NCBI GenBank assembly: GCA_910585625.1
Contig: CAJUFQ010000023.1
Coordinates: forward strand, 1 to 61,916
DNA: 61,916 nt
Reading direction: 5' to 3'
Origin: an uncultured Lachnospiraceae bacterium
GTDB taxonomy: Bacteria > Bacillota > Clostridia > Lachnospirales > Lachnospiraceae
Shown here: piece by piece, positions 57,282 through 61,916 of the stretch
How positions within the stretch are numbered: position 1 is the first letter of the stretch
How the letters are laid out: every line of letters begins with the position of its first letter
Made by a program: the position numbers and the translations under genes
The notes under the pieces: model-generated
The model's database searches: none
What the model was told of the DNA's origin: nothing
Seen by the model: the letters and a program-made list of their open reading frames with translations, nothing else

Positions 57282-60200
57282 TGCCAAAGAATCCAGAGAT
57301 TAAGAAAGTATTAGTGATTGGCTCCGGCCCCATCGTCATCGGGCAGGCTGCGGAATTTGATTATGCAGGAACCCAGGCTTGCCGTTCCCTCAAGGAGGAG
57401 GGCGTGGAGGTCGTGTTAGTGAATTCCAACCCGGCGACTATCATGACTGACAAGGATATTGCGGATGAGGTTTATATCGAGCCTCTGACGGTCAAAGTAT
57501 TGGAGCAGATTATACGTAAGGAAAAGCCGGACAGCGTGCTGCCGACACTGGGCGGGCAGGCAGGACTGAACCTTGGCATGGAGCTTGCGGAATCCGGTTT
57601 TTTGGAAAAGCATGGCGTAACGCTGATTGGCACGACCCCGGAGACGATTTTCAAGGCGGAGGACCGCCAGGCGTTTAAGGACACGATGGAGAAGATTGGG
57701 GAGCCTTGCGCGCCTTCCCAGGTTGTCCGCAATGTGGAAGACGGCATTGCATTTACCAATACCATCGGCTATCCGGTGGTTTTGCGCCCTGCATACACAC
57801 TGGGCGGAAGCGGCGGCGGCATAGCCCGCGATGAGACGGAACTGATTGACATCCTCACCAATGGCCTGCGCCTTAGCCGTGTGGGTGAAGTCTTGGTAGA
57901 ACGCTGCATCGCAGGCTGGAAAGAGATTGAGTATGAGGTCATGCGGGACGCCGCGGGCAACTGCATCACGGTATGTAATATGGAAAATATCGATCCGGTA
58001 GGCGTACACACAGGGGACAGCATTGTCGTGGCTCCTTCCCAGACTTTGGGGGATAAGGAATACCAGATGCTGCGGACATCTGCGCTGAACATCATTTCCG
58101 AGCTGAACATTACCGGAGGCTGCAACGTGCAGTATGCACTCCACCCGGAGAGCTTTGAGTACTGCGTCATTGAGGTCAATCCCAGGGTCAGCCGTTCTTC
58201 TGCGCTGGCGAGCAAGGCCACTGGATACCCGATTGCCAAGGTGGCGGCAAAGATAGCCCTAGGCTACACGCTGGATGAAATTAAAAACGCTATCACCGGC
58301 AAGACTTATGCCAGCTTTGAACCTATGCTGGATTACTGTGTCGTGAAAATCCCGCGGCTTCCGTTTGATAAGTTCATTACGGCGAAGCGCACGCTGACGA
58401 CACAGATGAAAGCAACCGGGGAGGTCATGAGCATCTGTACGAATTTTGAGGGGGCATTGATGAAAGCTATCCGTTCCCTGGAGCAGCATGTGGACTGCCT
58501 GCGCTCCTATGATTTTACGACGCTATCTGAAGAGAAGCTGCGCAAGCAGCTGGCGAAAGTGGACGACCGCCGGATTTGGGTGATAGCGGAGGCGCTGCGC
58601 AGAGGGATTTCTTATGACGAGATCCATGATATCACGAGGATTGATTGCTGGTTCATTGATAAGATTGCTATCCTTACGGAGATGGAGGCGCGCCTGGAGG
58701 AAGAGGAGCTGACTACAGAATTGCTCAAGGAGGCAAAACGGCTGGAATTTCCAGATAATGTGATTGCGCGTCTGACAGGGAAAACGGAGGCGGAAATCCG
58801 TGGGCTGCGTTATGAAAACGGGATTACAGCCGCCTTTCAGATGGTGGATACCTGTGCGGCGGAATTCGCGGCAGAAACGCCGTATTACTATTCCTGTTTC
58901 GGAAGTGAGAACGAGGCGGGAGGAAGCGACGGACGAAAGAAAGTCCTTGTCCTTGGCTCCGGCCCTATCCGCATCGGGCAGGGGATTGAATTCGATTATT
59001 GTTCGGTGCATTGTACCTGGGCATTTGCCAAGGAAGGTTATGAAACGATTATCGTCAACAACAACCCAGAGACGGTGTCCACCGATTTTGACATTGCGGA
59101 TAAGTTGTATTTTGAGCCTCTGACGCCGGAAGACGTGGAAAATATCGTGCGGCTGGAGCAGCCGGACGGCGCGGTCGTGCAGTTTGGCGGGCAGACGGCA
59201 ATCAAGCTGACTGAAAGCCTGATGAAGATGGGCGTACCAATCCTGGGGACGAAAGCGGAGGATGTAGACGCGGCGGAAGACCGTGAGTTGTTTGATAAGA
59301 TCCTGGAACAGACCCAGATTCCCCGTGCGGCCGGAGGGACAGTATTTACGGCAAAGGAAGCAAAAGAAGTCGCAAACAGGCTTGGCTATCCGGTGCTGGT
59401 GCGCCCTTCCTATGTGCTTGGAGGGCAGGGGATGCAGATTGCCTATTCCGATGAGGAGATTGAGGAATTTATGGAGATTATCAACCGCATTGCTCAGGAT
59501 CACCCGATTTTGGTGGACAAGTATCTGCAGGGCAAAGAGATTGAAGTCGATGCGGTGTGCGATGGCAGGGATATTTTAATCCCTGGGGTTATGGAACATA
59601 TTGAGCGCACTGGGGTTCATTCCGGCGACAGCATATCCGTTTACCCGGCGCCCACTATCAGTGCGGAAGTGAAGGCGAAGATAGTCGATTACACGGAGCG
59701 TCTGGCGCGTGCGCTTCATGTCGTAGGGTTAATCAATATCCAGTTCATTGCCATGGGCGAGGACGTGTATGTCATCGAGGTAAACCCGCGTTCTTCAAGA
59801 ACCGTGCCTTATATCAGCAAGGTGACGGGCATCCCTATTGTAGATCTTGCCACACGGGTGATTATCGGCAATACCTTGAAGGACATGGGCTATCCCACCG
59901 GGCTTGCGCCGGAGGCGGAATATGTCGCCGTCAAAATGCCGGTCTTCTCCTTTGAGAAACTCCGTGGTGCAGAAATCAGCCTTGGGCCGGAGATGAAGTC
60001 TACCGGGGAATGTTTGGGGATTGGCAAGTCCTTTGACGAAGCTTTGTACAAGGCGTTCCTGGGTGCGGGCGTTGAGTTCCCCAAATACAAGCAGATGATT
60101 ATGACCGTCAAGGATGCCGACAAGCCGGAGTCGGTGGAAATTGCCAGGCGGTTTGAAGCGTTAGGTTATAAGATTTACGCGACCAGAAGCACGGCGAAGT

Positions 60201-60490
60201 ATCTGGAGGCACGCGGCGTAAAGGCAAGGCGCATCAACAAGATTGCCCAGGAATCCCCCAACGTAATGGACTTAATACTGGGGCATAAAATCGATTTGGT
60301 TATCGACACGCCGACCCAGGGGCGCGACAAGAGCCGCGATGGTTTTTTAATCCGTAGGAATGCCATTGAGACTGGCGTGTACTGTATTACAGCGATGGAT
60401 ACGGCGGACGCGCTTGCCAGGAGCCTGGAACATGCCAGCGTCAGCGAGGAGCTGAACCTGATTGACATAGCGAAGGTGAATAATATTTAA
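57281..60490 (+). CDS. carB: Carbamoyl-phosphate synthase large subunit
   Basis: 1069 aa, full length. Two homologous ATP-grasp halves: first KVLVIGSGPIVIGQAAEFDYAG with NPATIMTDKDIADEVYIEPLT, second KVLVLGSGPIRIGQGIEFDYCS with NNNPETVSTDFDIADKLYFEPLT. The first half phosphorylates bicarbonate, the second carbamate. The C-terminal ~130 residues form an MGS-like regulatory domain (KPESVEIARRFEALGYKIYATRSTAKYL). Translationally coupled to carA. Confidence 0.98.
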   Translation: MPKNPEIKKVLVIGSGPIVIGQAAEFDYAGTQACRSLKEEGVEVVLVNSNPATIMTDKDIADEVYIEPLTVKVLEQIIRKEKPDSVLPTLGGQAGLNLGMELAESGFLEKHGVTLIGTTPETIFKAEDRQAFKDTMEKIGEPCAPSQVVRNVEDGIAFTNTIGYPVVLRPAYTLGGSGGGIARDETELIDILTNGLRLSRVGEVLVERCIAGWKEIEYEVMRDAAGNCITVCNMENIDPVGVHTGDSIVVAPSQTLGDKEYQMLRTSALNIISELNITGGCNVQYALHPESFEYCVIEVNPRVSRSSALASKATGYPIAKVAAKIALGYTLDEIKNAITGKTYASFEPMLDYCVVKIPRLPFDKFITAKRTLTTQMKATGEVMSICTNFEGALMKAIRSLEQHVDCLRSYDFTTLSEEKLRKQLAKVDDRRIWVIAEALRRGISYDEIHDITRIDCWFIDKIAILTEMEARLEEEELTTELLKEAKRLEFPDNVIARLTGKTEAEIRGLRYENGITAAFQMVDTCAAEFAAETPYYYSCFGSENEAGGSDGRKKVLVLGSGPIRIGQGIEFDYCSVHCTWAFAKEGYETIIVNNNPETVSTDFDIADKLYFEPLTPEDVENIVRLEQPDGAVVQFGGQTAIKLTESLMKMGVPILGTKAEDVDAAEDRELFDKILEQTQIPRAAGGTVFTAKEAKEVANRLGYPVLVRPSYVLGGQGMQIAYSDEEIEEFMEIINRIAQDHPILVDKYLQGKEIEVDAVCDGRDILIPGVMEHIERTGVHSGDSISVYPAPTISAEVKAKIVDYTERLARALHVVGLINIQFIAMGEDVYVIEVNPRSSRTVPYISKVTGIPIVDLATRVIIGNTLKDMGYPTGLAPEAEYVAVKMPVFSFEKLRGAEISLGPEMKSTGECLGIGKSFDEALYKAFLGAGVEFPKYKQMIMTVKDADKPESVEIARRFEALGYKIYATRSTAKYLEARGVKARRINKIAQESPNVMDLILGHKIDLVIDTPTQGRDKSRDGFLIRRNAIETGVYCITAMDTADALARSLEHASVSEELNLIDIAKVNNI

Positions 60491-60516
60491 AGACAGTCAC
60501 CCCGGGAGGCAGCATC

Positions 60517-60822
60517 ATGTATGATATTCAGGTGATGAAAGTTCAGAAATATACGGTGGATGAGATATTTGAGAAAGGAGTACGGTTTTTAATCCCATTC
60601 CATATTTTTTCTCATGAGAGAAGGTTTAAAGATTATGAACGGGATGAGAAAGAGCTGGAAAGCCTTACGTCTGAATATGACCAGATTAAAGTCAGCTTAG
60701 AGGAGTTGTTAGACAAGGGAGTCGTTAGTGAATATATGAAATGTACGGTCATAGATATTTCAAACAAAGGACTGGAACATATAATATTTATAAAGATTTT
60801 TTGGTTACAAAATTCCGGATAG
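60517..60822 (+). pseudogene. PD-(D/E)XK nuclease-family transposase (Rpn-like), truncated
   Basis: 101 codons from the ATG at 60517 (GGGAGG eight bases before). VMKVQKYTVDEIFEKGVRFLIPFHIF, then ERDEKELESLTSEYDQIKVSLEELLDKGVVSEYMKCTVIDISNKGLEHI, is the C-terminal half of the abundant Rpn/PD-(D/E)XK transposase-like proteins of Clostridia (recognised from memory). The N-terminal nuclease core is absent, and the sequence after LEHI no longer fits the family. Probably inactive, though it could be translated. Confidence 0.7.
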
Positions 60823-60858
60823 TGATATCCGGGCAGTCAGAAGTTGATTTAGCAGTTC

Positions 60859-60901
60859 GGAGATACTATCTCGCTAATAAGAGATAGTATCTCCTTTTTT
60901 T
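60859..60901 (+). terminator. Strong terminator after the transposase remnant
   Basis: GGAGATACTATCTC (60859-60872) pairs perfectly with GAGATAGTATCTCC (60881-60894), followed by TTTTTTT. Confidence 0.9.
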
Positions 60902-60909
60902 CTTCTGTT

Positions 60910-60952
60910 GGGAAAGAATTTGTCACTAAAGCATGAAAGTGTCTTCCTATAG
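60910..60952. repeat. Dispersed intergenic element, copy B
   Basis: GGGAAAGAATTTGTCACTAA, then AGCATGAAAGTGTCTTCCTATA, aligning with 48770-48814 over nearly the whole length with two short gaps. Less symmetrical than copy A. Next to it is an imperfect stem GTCCTAAGG/CCTAAGGAC enclosing CCCAG/CTGGG (60976-61017). Confidence 0.6.
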
Positions 60953-61027
60953 AATTAAAATGTCACTGTGTGACTGTCCTAAGGAATTCCCAGGGAAAGT
61001 CTGGGATCCCTAAGGACAAGCCTGTAC

Positions 61028-61054
61028 ACTTCTGCCGTTTTGTTCTGCAGAAGT
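61028..61054 (-). terminator. Hairpin beyond the minus-strand surface gene
   Basis: ACTTCTGC (61028-61035) pairs with GCAGAAGT (61047-61054), ten bases past the stop codon of the gene on the minus strand. No T-run, so only a possible terminator. Confidence 0.4.
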
Positions 61055-61063
61055 ATTAAAGAA

Positions 61064-61916
61064 CTATTTTAAAATTTTTACTTTTTTCCCTTGCCCTTTA
61101 TTTTTGAACAATTTCTTATATGCAGAAAGTTTTTTGGACGGAACCTTTATCTTTGCAGTAGTATGGATTCCTTTCAGGGCATTTTTCCCGACTTTTTTCA
61201 GCTTTGTGGATTTTATGGTCAAGGTGTTCAGTTTTTTGCAGCCTTTGAACGCATTGCCGCCGATTTGCGTAACACTCTTTCCGAGGGTTGCTTTTGTGAG
61301 CTTTGTGCATCCCTCAAAGGCAGATGCCCCTATGGCTTTCACATTGTCTTGAATTTGTACGTTTGTTATTTGTTTGTTATTCTTGAACGCTTTATTGGCA
61401 ATGGCGGTTACCTTAAACTGCTTTCCGCCGATTTTCACAGTTTTTGGAACTTGCACTTTTTTAACGTTGCGTTTCAGTATCTTGGTCATTGATACTGTGT
61501 TTACGCCAGTGACTTTGTATTGGTAGGAGCCAATCTTGTGAGATGTACCCTTCTTCATCTTGATGGTGAAATATTTTGTTACCTCTCCTTTATAGAGTCC
61601 TTTTCCTATAATGGTAACTTCTGCTGTACCGGCATTGATGTTATTTTTATAAATTAAAGTGTAATCTGAATGATTTACCAAAGTTTTGTTCCCGTCTTTG
61701 ACTGTGATGACAGGCGTTTTCACTGTTCCGTCATAGGTATAGGACGCCTGGCTTAATGTTATTGCACACTTAGACAGTTCCTTTGATTCCGGAACAGGAG
61801 TGGAGGGTTGTGTAATCGTAAAATTTTTAGAGACAGTCCCGGTATAACTGCCTTTTCCTGCAATCACGGCAGTTGCAGCGCCGACATTGATGTTGTTTTG
61901 GTAGGAAACGGTGAAA
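61064..61916 (-). CDS. Surface protein with Big-like repeats and BspA-type LRRs (partial)
   Basis: C-terminal ~283 residues of a larger protein; the frame is open to the window edge at 61916, so the start lies outside. The N-terminal visible part has at least two repeats of an immunoglobulin-like module: YTYDGTVKTPVITVKDGN, then YKNNINAGTAEVTIIGKGLY; the preceding one ends VIAGKGSYTGTVSKNFTI. About 150 residues of BspA-type LRR_5 repeats follow (IANKAFKNNKQITNVQI, IGASAFEGCTKLTKATLG, IGGNAFKGCKKLNTLTI). It ends Lys-rich (KKLFKNKGQGKKVKILK). Related in design to the 1723-aa protein in this window. Secretion is presumed but the signal peptide is not visible. Confidence 0.85.
   Translation of the reverse strand, partial: FTVSYQNNINVGAATAVIAGKGSYTGTVSKNFTITQPSTPVPESKELSKCAITLSQASYTYDGTVKTPVITVKDGNKTLVNHSDYTLIYKNNINAGTAEVTIIGKGLYKGEVTKYFTIKMKKGTSHKIGSYQYKVTGVNTVSMTKILKRNVKKVQVPKTVKIGGKQFKVTAIANKAFKNNKQITNVQIQDNVKAIGASAFEGCTKLTKATLGKSVTQIGGNAFKGCKKLNTLTIKSTKLKKVGKNALKGIHTTAKIKVPSKKLSAYKKLFKNKGQGKKVKILK

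Noticed and set aside
58523..59503. A 326-codon minus-strand frame opposite carB
   Set aside because: Shadow frame of carB with unlikely composition (His, Arg, Leu and Phe rich) and no initiation signals.

Overview
The window looks like chromosome of a Gram-positive anaerobe of the class Clostridia, most likely family Lachnospiraceae (inference). The reasons are the gene content (bifunctional Rel, DUF6483-like and DUF1294 proteins, BspA-type leucine-rich-repeat and Big2 surface proteins, LytTR/DUF3021 regulators), strong AGGAGG-type ribosome binding sites, and sigma-A promoters of TTGACA/17 bp/TATAAT form. Most genes have medium GC. Two stretches are visibly AT-richer and look acquired: about 1-3290 (a BceAB-type ABC transporter) and about 10,500-12,200 (an integrase remnant beside tRNA-Pro).

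Layout, left part. 1-3290: BceAB-like exporter on the minus strand, abutting a truncated FtsX permease remnant. 3790-6252: minus-strand operon lytTR - DUF3021 - ABC ATPase - ABC-2 permease. 6426-9774: a GNAT acetyltransferase and rel, lying between two inverted 16-bp repeats (6360, 10475). 9880-12088: scar region with a small ORF, a 212-bp foldback element and a degraded tyrosine integrase next to the 3' end of tRNA-Pro(GGG). 12434-24860: L,D-transpeptidase, a LacI regulator and a galactan/galacto-oligosaccharide utilisation operon (binding protein, two permeases, GH2 beta-galactosidase, an unrecognised 611-aa protein, a zinc-ribbon miniprotein, a GH53 endo-galactanase).

Middle. 25078-30282: aminotransferase, hisC, DUF368 undecaprenyl-phosphate transporter, DUF1294, glyA and a DUF6483-like gene. 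30623-36057: a MacAB/YknXYZ-like exporter with two adaptor proteins, both carrying large low-complexity insertions, followed by serS. 37453-48683: XRE regulator, then a cell-surface block: a secreted 287-aa protein, a 1723-aa SLH/LRR/Big2/Thr-Pro protein, a membrane-anchored protein paired with an FtsW/RodA homologue, and a 692-aa Big2 protein.

Right part. 48987-52603: panB-panC-panD-coaBC, a pantothenate/CoA operon with a structured leader that may be the known pan RNA motif; coaBC carries a one-base frameshift in this sequence. 52687-55180: a small protein of unknown function translated just ahead of an orphan HTH-N6-adenine methyltransferase. 55296-55962: a sigma-factor relic. 56211-60490: carAB with a 5' leader. 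60517-61916: a nuclease-transposase remnant and the C-terminal part of another BspA-type surface protein that runs off the window.

No CRISPR array, rRNA or complete insertion sequence was seen. The least-explained loci are the HTH-methyltransferase/146-aa pair, the 611-aa protein with its overlapping zinc-ribbon partner in the galactan operon, and the two-adaptor exporter.
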